The position numbers were made by a program, and so were the translations under genes. 64,000 bases of DNA, taken from Zygnema cylindricum (Eukaryota; Streptophyta; Zygnematophyceae; Zygnematales; Zygnemataceae). Positions 13,128 to 26,734 of this stretch are shown here, piece after piece (position 1 is the stretch's first letter; each line of letters starts with the position of its first letter). The notes below the pieces were generated by a model. That model was not told the DNA's origin. It did no database searches and saw only the letters and a program-made list of their open reading frames with translations. The DNA lies in NCBI GenBank assembly GCA_037447655.1, contig JBBHKE010001258.1:124001-188000 (forward strand), given 5' to 3'.

Positions 13128-13200
13128 TCCGTTGTCGTCCAGCCTGGTTAGGATACCTGGCTTTCACCCAGGCGACCCGGGTTCAAATCCCGGCAACGGA
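13128..13200 (+). tRNA. tRNA-Glu (anticodon UUC)
   Basis: A 73-nt tRNA gene. The acceptor stem TCCGTTG pairs with CAACGGA. The anticodon stem CCTGG/CCAGG encloses the loop CTTTCAC with anticodon TTC, and the T arm CCGGG-TTCAAAT-CCCGG contains the internal B box (GGTTCAAATCC). CCA is not encoded, as in nuclear tRNA genes. A T5 run at about 13203-13207 would stop RNA polymerase III. Confidence 0.96.
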
Positions 13201-13370
13201 GCTTTTTCGAGAAACATCGGTTCAATTGGTTTAGAGTTTTATCGCGTCCTATCATTTTGTGCCGTAACTTTGCCAATTTCGAATTTGACAACACCCTTCC
13301 AACTTCGATTATTTAGATGTCTTGAACAGTAAATAAATTTTTATATCTTAAAATCAATTCTGACTACTCA

Positions 13371-13443
13371 TCCGTTGTCGTCCAGCCTGGTTAGGATACC
13401 TGGCTTTCACCCAGGCGACCCGGGTTCAAATCCCGGCAACGGA
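13371..13443 (+). tRNA. tRNA-Glu (anticodon UUC), second copy
   Basis: Identical over all 73 bases to the gene at 13128-13200, with 170 bp between the two. The flanks differ apart from a few bases, so either the copy is old or homogenisation is limited to the gene. A T5 terminator follows at 13445-13449. Confidence 0.96.
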
Positions 13444-14794
13444 GTTTTTGTGCTGGAAACACTTCTTTTACAATTTTCAAACCTTATCTATTCGGATCGA
13501 GCCAGACGTCAAATTTGAAATTTCCTTTGCCCTAGTTCCGGTGGCAGATGGACCGACCAAATCTTACGGCTTTTAAGAGGCGGAATGTTTTTTGGCTTCA
13601 TTCCTGGTTTACCTACCAATTACAATGTCACATTATCCATGCAAGATCCAGCCACTGACTGCAGTGCCTCAGATTTGCTGGCATCCCAACCGACCAGATC
13701 TTGCAGATTGTTAGTAAAAAAAAAAATGTAATGTCGGCGCACAATTTCCGCGTCGATCGACCTTCCATGATCCAGCTTGTTGCGAAGGATCCACGTAGGA
13801 TAACCACGTGTCTGACTGCGACCAGAACCGAACAGACATTACAGATTCGAATGACGTTATAAATTCTTGGCTACATTCCTTTTGGCGGATTGGAAAATGT
13901 CAAACATTTTTTCCGGCATTGTCGCAATCTTTCGCATGAAATCCGTGCGCGATTTTCATGAACCGTCCATGCTTTCCTTCGGATCGGCGTCTCAACCATG
14001 TGGCATGAAGAATTGTCCTGTAGTGCGTTATTCTGTGACAAAATATCCGTACATATTCGGCTTCGTCGCGATTTATGACACGATATCCCGGTACAGCTGT
14101 ACTTTAAACGACTGAGTGACTGACATATGATAATATATGCACGCGCGGCCACTTGTCAGGAAGAGACTAATAAGGAGACGGGCTTCGCACTGTATTTTAA
14201 CTACTTTTAACGAGAGAGGCATCCCTGAGGGACGGAGATGTCTACGCTCACGCAAGCATGACGTGGCACAATGATTGCCGCGGAAACACGCATGGAGGAA
14301 CAAAAATAGGTATGGCGACGATTTTATGCCTACGTGTAAAAGCATGGACCGCCACCCTTCAAAAAACTCAAGCAAACATTATCCGTGTAGGATTGAGCCA
14401 CGTGTCTAATACTAAATATATATCTCGGCAAGCAAACGCACCGACCAAATCTCGCAAAAGCAGTGAAAATTTGACACGCGATTCCCGCGTCTCTGCAGCC
14501 GCGAATTGCGAATTTTAAAAAAAATTGTCGAAAAATGATCGCCACGTGTTGAAAGCCTTCAGCATTTCCATATTCCGGCACTAGATTCATCATTGTGTAC
14601 GGTCATTATGTACGAATTTCCCCCCGAAGGACCGCCTATTGACGCTGCTGACCTTTTCCTGCAGATTTGGACCAAGTGCCGAAATCTTTGTCGGGATCTG
14701 TAAATGTACGGTTTTTTGGAAAATGATTGGTTTCTCGAATGAGTACACCTATCTCCCTAATTTTACCTCGAACCCGAAATAGTATCAATGACAC
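13444..14794. other. Spacer with CACGTG and CGTAC motifs, no gene
   Basis: No coding region is recognised. CACGTG cores occur near 13806, 14398 and 14544, and CGTACA-type words near 14047, 14600 and 14705. The region reads like distal promoter sequence of copy C rather than a gene. Confidence 0.5.
14649..14683 (+). promoter_or_regulatory. Shared upstream block of transporter copies (copy C)
   Basis: GACCTTTTCCTGCAGATTTG followed by GACCAAGTGCCGAA matches the block before copies B, D and E. It is farther from the start codon here (about 840 bp) because a MITE has inserted in between at 14795-15006. Confidence 0.6.
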
Positions 14795-15006
14795 TACACC
14801 GTGAATCGCTATTAGGGTTAATGTTTTTTTGCCACTTAAAACATCTATTCTCCGTACACACTTGTCGGATTTTGGATCTAACGGTTACGATTGAAAGGTA
14901 ACGCTCTCAGCTTCCGATTGGCGGTCTCATATTGAAAATCCGATAAGTGTGTACGGAGTTTTAAGTGGCGAAAAAGTTATTAACACTAATAGCGATTCGC
15001 GGTGTA
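14795..15006. mobile_element. MITE with long terminal inverted repeats, 212 bp
   Basis: The left end TACACCGTGAATCGCTATTA and the right end (reverse complement TACACCGCGAATCGCTATTA) form inverted repeats that continue inward through GCCACTTAAAAC and CTCCGTACACACTT to about 70 bp. There is no coding capacity. A second copy in the opposite orientation lies at 51129-51310. Target duplication is uncertain: ACT flanks both sides if the element is taken as ACACCG...CGGTGT. Superfamily is not assigned. Confidence 0.82.
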
Positions 15007-15330
15007 CTGTAATTTCTTTAATTGTTTTACTTGACGTTACAGTACAGTATTCCCGTAAACGGTTCAAAACCAGCCAGGTCACTCAAAAGGGAATTAGATT
15101 TAATAAAAACTAAAATAAACTCCACGGTACTAATTCCTTGACTCTAATAAATGATAACGATATACGGTGTACCTTTCTTACCAAAGCAGGGACGGGAGAA
15201 AAAAAACGCTCTATCGCTGCGAATCTCGTCCAGATAAGTTTAGCTAAATTCACCTCAGCCGTACACAATCGACCATAATGACATACATGTACGGAGAATC
15301 GTACTGATCAGTCCCTCGACCAGACTTGCA

Positions 15331-15337
15331 AAATAAA
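15331..15337 (+). promoter_or_regulatory. Possible TATA-like element of copy C
   Basis: AAATAAAAGG lies about 190 bp upstream of the start codon in an otherwise TATA-poor stretch. This is a weak call based on sequence alone. Confidence 0.3.
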
Positions 15338-15524
15338 AGGCGCGAGAAGATCGCTTGACAGTTCACATCTTACATCGCTCTCGTTCTACCTTCCATCTAC
15401 TCTACCACAACTGGTTAGACCAGAGTCAAAATTAAAATTCCCAGTTCACTACAATATCCTTAAGTTGCAACTGACTTGCGATTCTATACCCAACTTATTA
15501 CTCACATTTCTAGCCTTATACAAC

Positions 15525-16888
<1,364 letters not shown>

Positions 16889-19020
16889 AAAGACAGGTGT
16901 TGAAGCGAGGAGACTAGAGAGGGAGAGAGGAAGGGTGGTATGGCAAGAGGAAAGCTCAGTTTTCCGGCCTTGTCTCAACCGTCGATAATTCATAGGGTAA
17001 GGGTAGAAATAAAAGCCTAGTTAGAAGGGAAGGTGTAATGGGGGTGAAGTTGACAGGGGGAACTAGAGGAAGTTTCTCTTCAGTTACCTAATACTCCAGC
17101 TGTCTGAAGGGTAGATTAAAACGCGTGGAAGAAGGTAGGTAGAGGTAGAGAGGAGAAGAGCAAAGTGTGAAGGAAAGGTCAAAAACATTTTTTAGCAACT
17201 TTGTACATTCCAGGGTGGTGTTTTTCAGTACGAATGATGAAATTAGTCTACAAATCTTAAGTTAGCAAGTACTTTATAGACAAACGTCGTTATCAGGATC
17301 AGTAGGAGCCAGAGTTCGAAGATAACCCCTCCAGAATGTAATTTTAGCTCTTGAAATTGATTAATTTGAGAGAATATTTCCTTCTTCAGTATTCAACCTT
17401 TCAGGACAATGTTTGAAAGGCCTTCTAAATAATCACATTTTTCAAGTTTGTTCTCTGTTGTTTGTTGCTACATTTGAGTCCTGGGCCGTACGAGTATTTT
17501 CTTTTTAATCTTTATGTATTTCTTTTTTTTCTAACGAGGAATCTTGGAAATCCCTGCTCTTTTTTTTTTTTGCCAACATTGTTGTATATTTATTGTCTAT
17601 TTACGTCTCCGGAAATTTAGTAACAGAAGAGACAGTGAGAAGGAGAAAATGTCAATGGTGGGAAAGTGAGGTTGCTGAGCGAGAAGGAGCCGAAACAGGG
17701 ATATCCTGGAAACATGTCAATCTTGGACAGGTGATTTCATTATTGATGAAGTTGATCTAGTTTTGAGGCGGTAGTCTGGCTATCCTTACTACTGCTGGCA
17801 CGTTTTTCACAAGAGTCTAACTGTATGCTGGGCTCCGTTGATTTCCCCTTCGGTTGTTGTAGTCTAATAATATGAGCCTTGCGGTTTGTAAAACAATTGC
17901 TGCTTGAAGAGCTACCCTCACCCATAGTTCTGTTGCAGTTGCTGCTTGATGCATCCGTCTTCATTTCTTGCTAATGCTGTATGTTTGTCTTTTTGTTTAT
18001 CTTTGCTGTCTGATGTAAAGACTGTGCTTTCTATCTCTTCCTTTCAAAAATTTCTGCATTTCATAGATTAGTGTTGAATTCATCTTTGATTAACAGACTC
18101 GCTACTTTTTCCCATGTCCAAATTCACGGATCTTTTAATCCAGCCTCGTGAAATTGTTATACTCAAGTGGGATGGAGAGTACTAACATAGCTTATGTAGA
18201 TTCGATGGTGTAAGTCACTCCTGAAGCATCTGTTTCCCTTATAGACTAATCAAGGTTCATAGTCATCCATAAATATGTCTTTTTTGCAGAAGGTTTTGTG
18301 GAGTGATCTCCTGACCTTGATGCGAGTCATCATCCCGGTAAGCTTGTGTGTTCTCTCGAAGTCGTACCAAATATCAGACGATGTGATGAGTTTGCCAACT
18401 TCCTGCACTTAGTTATATGCTAGACCTCGATAAGTAATGTTTTTTGCATGGAGCGTTCAAATCTCAATCTTATTTTTCAAGTCAACAGTTGGAGCATTTG
18501 CATCTGAAGGAACAGGTCTCTTCCTCCTTTTGATTATAGTACCAATGCAAACTCTTTCTTCAATACAGCTTGAGCTCGGCAACGCCATAATTGATAGTTT
18601 ACTTTAAGAGCCTTTTCACATCACAGTTGTAAAACAAACCTGAGAATGATACCCCAAAAATAGGACATATATCTCCATAGTTTTTCTGCTGCTAGAATGC
18701 ACATGCAAACAATATCCTACACTACCAAAAAAAGTGTCAGAAAGTTAAATAATGAATAACCAAATAATTCCAAGAACTTGAAAACAATGAGTAAGACTTG
18801 GTTAAGAATGTGCGATGGCAAGCCATTTGAGTACATGGAAAAAAAAAATTGTTGGCAAATAGGAAGAAAAAGAAACAATCTCTAAAGAAACAACATGATA
18901 GTGCACCCAAACAAACACAACCTAATCAAACCACAACATCTCTAAAGGTCAGCCAAAGGCAACCCCTTCGGTATCTCGGCCTTGTGGGAGCACGTTGAGG
19001 GGGTTCCAGAACACATTGAC
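16889..19020. other. 3' flank of copy C and spacer
   Basis: An AATAAA at 17008 could serve polyadenylation. Homology with the flank of copy B extends to about 17310. After that no gene is recognised; a Ser-rich frame on the minus strand at 17964-17740 has no family motif. Confidence 0.5.
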
Positions 19021-20205
19021 GATTCATGACATCAATAGCCGATTGAAGGAGGATAGAAGCGTGCACCCATTGTAAAGGAACATATAAATGTTGGCGATAA
19101 AAAGAAGTAAAGACCGAAGTAGGGGGTTCCAGGGCCCTTTCTTTTCAAAAGGAAGTCGACCACAAATACGGAGAAACTCGTCCAAACAAACTCTCAACCA
19201 ACCAAACATCTCAACCGCCATCGAAATGATGTCATCCATGGTATGACGTTGTGCATACTCTCGTTCTTCTTCTTAGCTACGTCACGGGCAGCCACTCCAA
19301 CATGTCAAGCCGCTTGGCCAACGATTGTATTTGAGGCAGGGTTCGCCAACAAATAGACACTATCACACCGCAAGATGCGACCACACAATCAAATGAGAGA
19401 GCTAAGTAAAGGTGTTTGAAAGAGGCCAAGCCTATACTCGAGGGCCGTGATGAATTGAGCAAGCGTAAAATTGTAGCCAACAACCAAGATCTAGAACTAC
19501 ACCCACCGTAAGAGAGAAGACGAGTACTTGAAGCATCAGTGGGAAGCACCTGAAGAAGCGGATCCGATGGTGGCGACAACCTGGACATAAGTAAATTGTT
19601 GGGCATTCGCGATTGGCTTCGTGATAAGGGTGGTGAGAACCAACATATTCACTAAAGCAATAGTACAGGATGTTGCCGATATGGAATGTTGGAAGTCGAA
19701 GGCACCGTTTCAAACACGAGAGAAACTTGTAGTAAGAACAAGGGTATGGCTAACCAAAAGACGAGCAACAAGAGTGGAGGCAACAAGGAATCAACTCCTC
19801 TAGGAGGTAGGAGGCGCCACAGGTCCTTTGGATTCTTAAACCACTCCTATAGGGACGCGAAGGGATGCGTGGATGTAAACCGTAGGCTTAGACTTGCAAT
19901 CAAAAGCCCAAGGACCTAACAAAGTTTGGAGGACGTCCACGAGGCGATCATCAAATGCGGAAAGAGACGAAACAGAAGTTGGGGTGGGAAGGTAAATGCG
20001 GGTAAGATTCCTCCAATCGTGTGCGTGAAACAAACACCCAGTAAGCAATTGCAAAGTAAGGTCTGTTTTTATTTTTTTTTGTCGCTGAGACCCAATCGAC
20101 GTAATTTCCCGCCGTTGTTGACATCTTCTAATCTGAGTGCACATTTGATTCTCTTCTTATGTTTGATTCGATAGAAACATTAGAGATCGTTGGTTCATAA
20201 TACCA
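19021..20205 (-). mobile_element. Possible decayed retroelement remnant
   Basis: Fragmentary minus-strand frames of 70-109 codons overlap here with many stops. At 20205-20190 the minus strand reads TGGTATTATGAACC, which resembles the start of an initiator-tRNA-Met primer binding site (TGGTAT...). No reverse transcriptase, integrase or gag motif could be recognised, so this is only a suspicion. Confidence 0.22.
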
Positions 20206-21835
20206 TGACTAAATTGAAACAAGGTTACATGGAGGAGTCAAATAAACCAACACGTTTAAAGTGAATCATTTAAAGTGGAAAAGTTGTTTATGTGGGCTTT
20301 ACCGTAACGTTATTCTAAATAAGTGTCTAGCTGGTGTGGTTATGAGTCATTGAAATGATTAGAGTTAAGAAAATCACAAATAGTGTCGTAATTAGGTTCG
20401 AGGTGGAATTTTTTGTGCTTATTTAATGTTATTGAGTCTAAGAACGATGCATGGTGTAGCTAGGAAAAATGGGCAGAAAAGCAATAGGAGGGTTGTTGCG
20501 CTAGATAGGTAACCACACAAATGATGACATTATTTATCATCGTGCTTTGTCGCCTTCCATTTTTCAGACACACTTGACATATAGGGTAATCATGGATTTT
20601 TTCAATTATCTTCAAGTTTTGGTACTCTGATCACGAGTTTTAGTTTATGCGTTTCTTGGCCCTTAGGTTAGCACCGTTCAAATCAAATATTTGAGAATAA
20701 GAAATGAAAAATAGTGGTTTTGTCATCATTTACTTAAACTAGCTAATTGTGAGTGTTTAAACACATTTTAAGTAATTTTTTTAGAAAGTTAGAATTGAGC
20801 GGATTTAATAGGCACAGTGTAAATTAAGATATTTTACATGTACAAATATTGGAGCTGTTTTGATTCTGGAAATAAGGTTTACAAAGTGCACCATCAGATT
20901 CAGGATTGAAAGGGCTAATGAAGTGGAGAGCTTTTGTTAAGTATTAGGGTATATAAAAAGGAGTAAGAAACAGGCGAATCGGAGGCGTCCATTCCAGTCA
21001 AACCAACGGTCGGCATTAATCACACTGAAATAGAGTGCTGGTAGCAGTTCGGAAGATCTAAAGTCACTCTTCCAACACCAAACATTCCTTGTCTTGTCAA
21101 CGTCATCTAAACCGTCTTGTTGCAAAGCCCACAAATATCGACATTAGAATTTGACAGACGTCGCAAACGGTTAACCGAAACCGTAGCCGACCGTTAACCG
21201 ACCGCCCGTGTCGGATCCGGAACGGATTCGGGTGCCAAATTTCGGGGGCCGGGCGGATGTTCCGTTACATCCTCGCCGTTTGTGTCATTTTCCTCGTACT
21301 CTGACGCCAGAAAAAGCACTCTGACGTCAATAGTAACAAATTAGCCTGACATCAATTTGTGTCCTTGTAGAGCAAATTTGACGTTGATCGTGTGCATAGT
21401 GTGCACTCCATATTATACGCGTTTAAAATAAGTATTTTAATCTTATCTTTAAAAGCGGTGCTTTTCTATGCTGTTAAACTAGGGAATACTTTTTTATTCC
21501 GTTCTGTGTTTGTGACCACAATCCTGTCCACCCACGTGGCATTACAAATGATGAGCCTGCCAGCTCGGATCCAGAATTTTATCCGTTCAGAAACAACCAT
21601 AACCTCGTCTTTCCACGTGGCAATACGAAATGGTTCTGCATGGAGATCTTTGCTGTTTAATTGAAGCCACAAAAAAGGTCTGGCGTATCTATCCCTCCCA
21701 ATTTTTTGGACTGACGCTTCTGCAAGCCCTAAAGAATTCGACCATGCCACGTGTGCGAGCCTTGCTTTGTTTCTGCGTTCAAATACCGAAAGCCGGTAAA
21801 TTCACAATTATGTACGGATACATCCGTACATCTTC
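20206..21835. other. Spacer and distal upstream region of copy D
   Basis: No gene is seen. An AACGATGCATGGTGTAGC word near 20442-20460 resembles the MITE end family. From about 21180 the GC content rises and CACGTG cores (21533, 21615, 21747) appear as in the upstream regions of the other copies. Confidence 0.5.
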
Positions 21836-21870
21836 ACCTTTCCCTGCAATGTCAAACCAAGTGCCGAACC
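21836..21870 (+). promoter_or_regulatory. Shared upstream block of transporter copies (copy D)
   Basis: CACCTTTCCCTGCAATGTC followed by AAACCAAGTGCCGAA, about 385 bp before the start codon. Downstream, CGACTCGCA and TTTAAAA at 22050-22075 recur before copy E (28632-28650), suggesting a common core promoter. Confidence 0.65.
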
Positions 21871-22250
21871 CTTGTCGGTGGCGAGAAAAACATGTCCCAC
21901 CTAGGTACGAAATCCGCACGGAGGACGAAAAACATTCTTCCTTGCTGAGAAAATAGCCCAGAAAAAATATGCGGGATACTAATTTCGTATTGTTCATAGA
22001 TGATGTTGACGGCCCTTAGAACATTACTCCGTATGACCTCCGTACAGCCGACTCGCATAGTCGCATGTTTAAAAGGGCGACGAAGGTCAATTTTGAGTCA
22101 CAGCCTTCGGCAGCTCTCAATTTCCATATACACCAAAATCCCGCATTTTCCCTTCCCTATAGCAAGCTTCAAACTTTAAGCTCTTCGTTTCAATCGTCAA
22201 CCGTCCATCTCAGCCCTTCATCCCACGTGTGATTAATCAATCCTACAGTC

Positions 22251-22939
22251 ATGGGCCGAATGGAAGTTTCCGTTTCGCCGGCTCAGTACGGCAACCCGGC
22301 GTCGCTGGGCCTGTCGGCGATGGCGCTGACGACGTTCGTGTTCTCCGCGTGGATCACGGGCTGGGCGCCGCAGCTGATGTGGGTCGGCTTGGCGCTCTTC
22401 TTCGGAGGCATCGCGCAGTTCGCCGCCGGCATGTGGGAATTTCAGCGAAACGCCACATTCACCGCCACCGTGTTCGCCACCTACGCCGGATTCTGGCTCT
22501 CCCTCGGAATCACAATCGTGTTCGCGCTGTGCGGACTGGTGAGGACTCTCTCTCGCTCTCTCTCTCTCTCCCTCTCTCTCGTCCACGAAACAATCAGGGT
22601 TGCAAGCTTAGCTTTTTTTACTCTATTTGATCACCTTTCATCTCATGACCTTTTCCTACCTTTTTACATCTCTTAATTTCCCTCGTTTTCCTTAATTTTC
22701 GGATGTAGAAATAAAGAACAATTCTAAATCAACTACATTTTCTTGTCTCTCTGGCTCGAGACTGTCCCTTTTTCAACCACATAAACCATTGCCTTTTCTT
22801 TTTCTCCTTCTTCCCCGCAGCTCCCCGAAAACTTGGACTTGAACGAGGCTATCGCGTACTTCATTGTCGGCTTCTTCATCGTGAACACCATGTTTCTCGC
22901 CACCTCTCTCTTGGCTCCGGTCGCCATTCTTCTCGTGTT
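22251..22939 (+). CDS. Acetate transporter copy D, incomplete at assembly gap
   Basis: Exon 1 is 22251-22538 (96 codons) with the N-terminus MGRMEVSVSPAQYGNPASLGL, four residues shorter than B and C and different up to the NPASLGL signature; after that it is virtually identical to them, including YAGFW. Exon 2 starts at 22821 and is identical in type (LPENLDLNEAIAYF, then FLATSLLAPVAILLV) until the run of ten N at 22940. Sequence after the gap is unrelated, and no exon 3 (AWYVSFAVLFN) occurs downstream before copy E. Either the gap hides missing sequence or two contigs were joined. The ATG is preceded by a CACGTG at 22224-22229. Helices 1-5 are encoded; function cannot be judged. Confidence 0.8.
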
Positions 22940-22949
22940 NNNNNNNNNN
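22940..22949. other. Assembly gap (10 N)
   Basis: Ten N interrupt exon 2 of copy D; homology to the other copies ends exactly here. Confidence 0.98.
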
Positions 22950-25735
22950 TCTCTTTGGATGATAATTAGAAAATACTTTAGATTCATGAACTTTTGCAAG
23001 TTTACACGTGTTTGGACCCTCTCTCACCCTCTCTGCTGCTGCCTTATATTTTTTATGCGCGGATAAAGAGGAGGAGGTCTGATAGAACTGGGCTTAAAAG
23101 TGTGGAGAGGGAGAGAGGATGGGAGGGAGGGGCTTCGCCTCTTGTGATAAGGGGGTTTGGATAAGAAGGTTGATAAACATGAGAGGGAGGTAGAGGGTAG
23201 CTGAGGGAGAGGGAGAGGTAGAGGGAGGGGTAGAAGGTAGTAGTGTTTCCTCTCTGTACATTGGTAGCCTCCAGGTGTTTTCTTTTTCTCTCTACTAGGG
23301 TTTTTAGATCAAAATGATGACAAAATAGAAATGTGTGATACAGATTTAGGTTTGTGCACATTTGAACGTTTTCAAGTACTTAGATTTCATAAAAGATTAA
23401 TAGTAGGTTTCTCTTTCCAATTCTGTCCACTTGTAATTTGAGTGTCAGAAAATAAGTACCTATTTATTTCGATGTTACTGCCTTTTGGGAAACTGGAAAA
23501 AAGATGACGTTATCATAATTTTTGTCTGTTTGTGCATCTATCTTGTCAAATGTGTCCTTTTTTTAAGTGTTAAATCATGTTTCTATGTTTTTTTATGAAA
23601 GACTGAACTTTCACATTGTATCGTTGGATTTGAAGGAGTAATTATCTTAATTTTACATCAAAAGTAATCTTTCTCTTTCAATTTGAATTCTGCATTTGAC
23701 ATCAAATAATGATGCATTTTTACTTTCCAACACTTTAAGCTCTATTATTAAATCTTCAAGAAGAAAAAGAAAAAAGAGAAACACCTAGAAGAATTCAAAT
23801 GGTAGTTTTTATGTATTCCTACACTTAAAATTTACACGCTTCTGAAAAGACAATGGAAAAACAGCTCTTAACCATTACTTACGATACTTCTGCTAAAAAC
23901 TTGTACTTTTCTTGTTTTGAAAAAAACTCCCTACAACAATTGAAAATAAGTAATTTAGTCGGAAAATTTCTAAATGTTTGACAATTTTTTTATCACAGAA
24001 AATATTACTGACAATCTCTTACTACAGAATACTTTTTTCGAATCCAGTGGCTCGTGTACTTGCCTCGGAAAATGCAATGTGATAGAGTATGGAAGAAAAA
24101 AGAAAAAAAACAAAAAATAAAATCTTCGTCATCCTCTTTAGGATAGACACTAAATTACAACACTGATATTTTGAGAGAGAATAGGTAACAAACTTAGGAA
24201 GGTACGCCCTCATATAACCCAAAAAACCCAGAATTTTGTCATTAACTTTATAACAAATGATGAAGATTTTTGGTCTTGACAACTCGCGAAATCATAATAT
24301 TTTTTTTTTCATAGTTTTTAGATTCTAAGAGCTATTAGGTATTTGAAGTCTGTGAATTTGGTTAAAAAGAAGGTTTCGTGAATATCATTACCAATTCTCT
24401 CCTAAACTTGAATCATAGTTATAACTTCTTTTTCTCTATCGTGAATATTATTACCAATTCTCTCCTAAGTTTGAATCATAGTTATAACTTCTTTTTGTCT
24501 GAAAGGATATTTTTAGTATTTTTGTTCATCATTTGAGGCTTATTTCATCGAATCGACTTGCTATCGATATTACAAATCCCCTTTGGAATATCCTCATTTG
24601 AGGGAAATGAAAAAAGAGACTCAGGGAAGAAAAGTGGGGAAGGAGAAGGTTTGGTCTTTCATATGACAGTGGACAAAAATGAAATAAGAAAGGTAATGAG
24701 AAAGAGGATGGGAATGGAAACAAGAATTGCGCAATTATATTTCAATGAATTTATAACTTGTGTTGTTAGACTTGCGATGAAATACTCTCTTTTTTTCAAA
24801 GGAGAGTGCGTCTTCCCAATTTGTCAATTGATTATGAAAACCGACAAACTTCTGCATGCCTTATTTGATGATGACAGTGAAAGCTTAACACCATTCACCA
24901 CAAGTAAGCTGCCCATAGTTATTAGGGTTAATCTGAAATTAGAGGATACAAACTACTAATTACTTATTAGAATATACTAAAGGAGACCTGGCAGGTTGTA
25001 GTCCACTTCGGCCAAAAAAAAAAAAAAGAATTTAGTGACTGAATTAATTAGTGTTTTTAGTTCTAATAACGATGGGTAGTGTAGTATATTACCAGCACTC
25101 TATTTTATCAGAATGAGACGTAGGTTTATGTGCGAAAGCAATTGGAATACTCCATACAGTAGGCGTACTATACAGGCATTTCGCTTATAACAATATATAT
25201 AGTTTCCAATTGATTTCGGACATTAAAACCAGAGTATGAGGGCAAAATTATATTTTCATTGCTAAATCAGAAGCAACAATTGTAATATCTCTACACCAGC
25301 TCACCGATGTTAGTGTTGATGGAACGATAGCATGGATGGGAAAAAGGATGTGTGAGAATGGAAACAACAACTCTTATGATCTTCATCATAATTAGTGTTG
25401 AAACAGTAATTTTGTATGGATGGAAAAAGATTAAAAGAGCATAGTTTCACGCAACGTTGGGTGCTAAGTGGCAATAAGTCTAAATTGTTTACCTTCATTA
25501 GCAAAGATGAACTGATTAATTGTATCGATGGAAAAAGCGTATACTTCATGCTAAACCGGGTTTTTCAGTTTTGGCCATGCCACCCCTTTTGTACCCCTGG
25601 GACTCAGATAACTTACCATCGCACTTTTTACTTCAATTTGATCAGTGACATGGTAATGGATACTCTTCTCCATTCACCAATTAGGGTACATATTAACAGT
25701 ATGGATCCAAAATTTAGGAAATAAATGGGAAAGGT
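22950..25735. other. AT-rich spacer after the gap, no gene
   Basis: No coding family is recognised. A purine-rich patch lies at 23100-23235. A MITE-end-like word (AATAACGATGGGTAGTGTA) lies at about 25064-25082. Confidence 0.55.
24375..24500. repeat. 63-bp tandem duplication
   Basis: GTGAATATCATTACCAATTC at about 24378 recurs as GTGAATATTATTACCAATTC at about 24441, with TTGAATCATAGTTATAACTT shared downstream. Two copies differ at a few positions. Confidence 0.85.
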
Positions 25736-26438
25736 ATTACATTTTTGTCGGCAGAAAATGTGAATAATAGTCAGTTTTATTCAGTAAACAGTTATGATAA
25801 AAAGTTAAGGAAGACAATTACCAATTGCAAATCCCCAACTTTGGGAAAAAATGCTCAAGGGAGATGATACTTTTGAATATTAAATATAGACTTCTGATCT
25901 CCAGATATTCACATTTTCGTTAAACACAACTTACTCAGCTTTTACTTTCGTCACAGTTGAACATTTTTTGGCATTTCGGACCCTTTAGTTATATTTCTTC
26001 ATCTTTATTGAACTTTTCTGCCAATTACATTTTTGTCGGCAGAAAATGTGAATAATAGTCAGTTTTATTCAGTAAACAGTTATGATAAAAAGTTAAGGAA
26101 GACAATTACCAATTGCAAATCCCCAACTTTGGGAAAAAATGCTCAAGGGAGATGATACTTTTGAATATTAAATATAGACTTCTGATCTCCAGATATTCAC
26201 ATTTTCGTTAAACACAACTTACTCAGCTTTTACTTTCGTCACAGTTGAACATTTTTTGGCATTTCGGACCCTTTAGTTATATTTCTTCATCTTTATTGAA
26301 CTTTTCTGCCAATTACATTTTTGTCGGCAGAAAATGTGAATAATAGTCAGTTTTATTCAGTAAACAGTTATGATAAAAAGTTAAGGAAGACAATTACCAA
26401 TTGCAAATCCCCAACTTTGGGAAAAAATGCTCAAGGGA
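25736..26438. repeat. 288-bp tandem repeat, about 2.4 copies
   Basis: The unit beginning ATTTTTGTCGGCAGAAAATG starts at 25741, 26029 and 26317; the third copy stops at about 26438 (GCTCAAGGGA). Copies look identical by eye, so the amplification is recent or an assembly duplication. No coding or RNA gene is recognisable within the unit. Confidence 0.93.
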
Positions 26439-26734
26439 TCAACAAAAGTGTGCAAATTATGGAAGGTTTTAAAATGTAATCTGATAAAATGACCAATATC
26501 GTTGTGAAATACATCGAATATTACTATCCACAGGCAATAGAATAAATATAAGGAATGTAAGAGCATACAAAAAGAAAATTTTAAAAGTTTAACTTTAAAA
26601 GATTGAATATGAATTCAGAAAAAAAAACTAATACACTGGTAAAGAAATTGACAATTACTAGAACAGGTGAAAAAAATGCCAAAAATCAACGGAATTATAC
26701 TGAATTAAAGTATACACAAAATCCTTCAATGTAT

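Noticed and set aside
15465-15524. Upstream in-frame ATG extending copy C by 20 residues
   Set aside because: Copies B and E begin at MVLDTS, and the upstream part is not conserved between copies.
22229-22630. 133-codon frame with an Arg-rich sequence over exon 1 of copy D
   Set aside because: It is the +1 frame of the GC-rich exon 1; the hydrophobic SatP frame is the conserved one.
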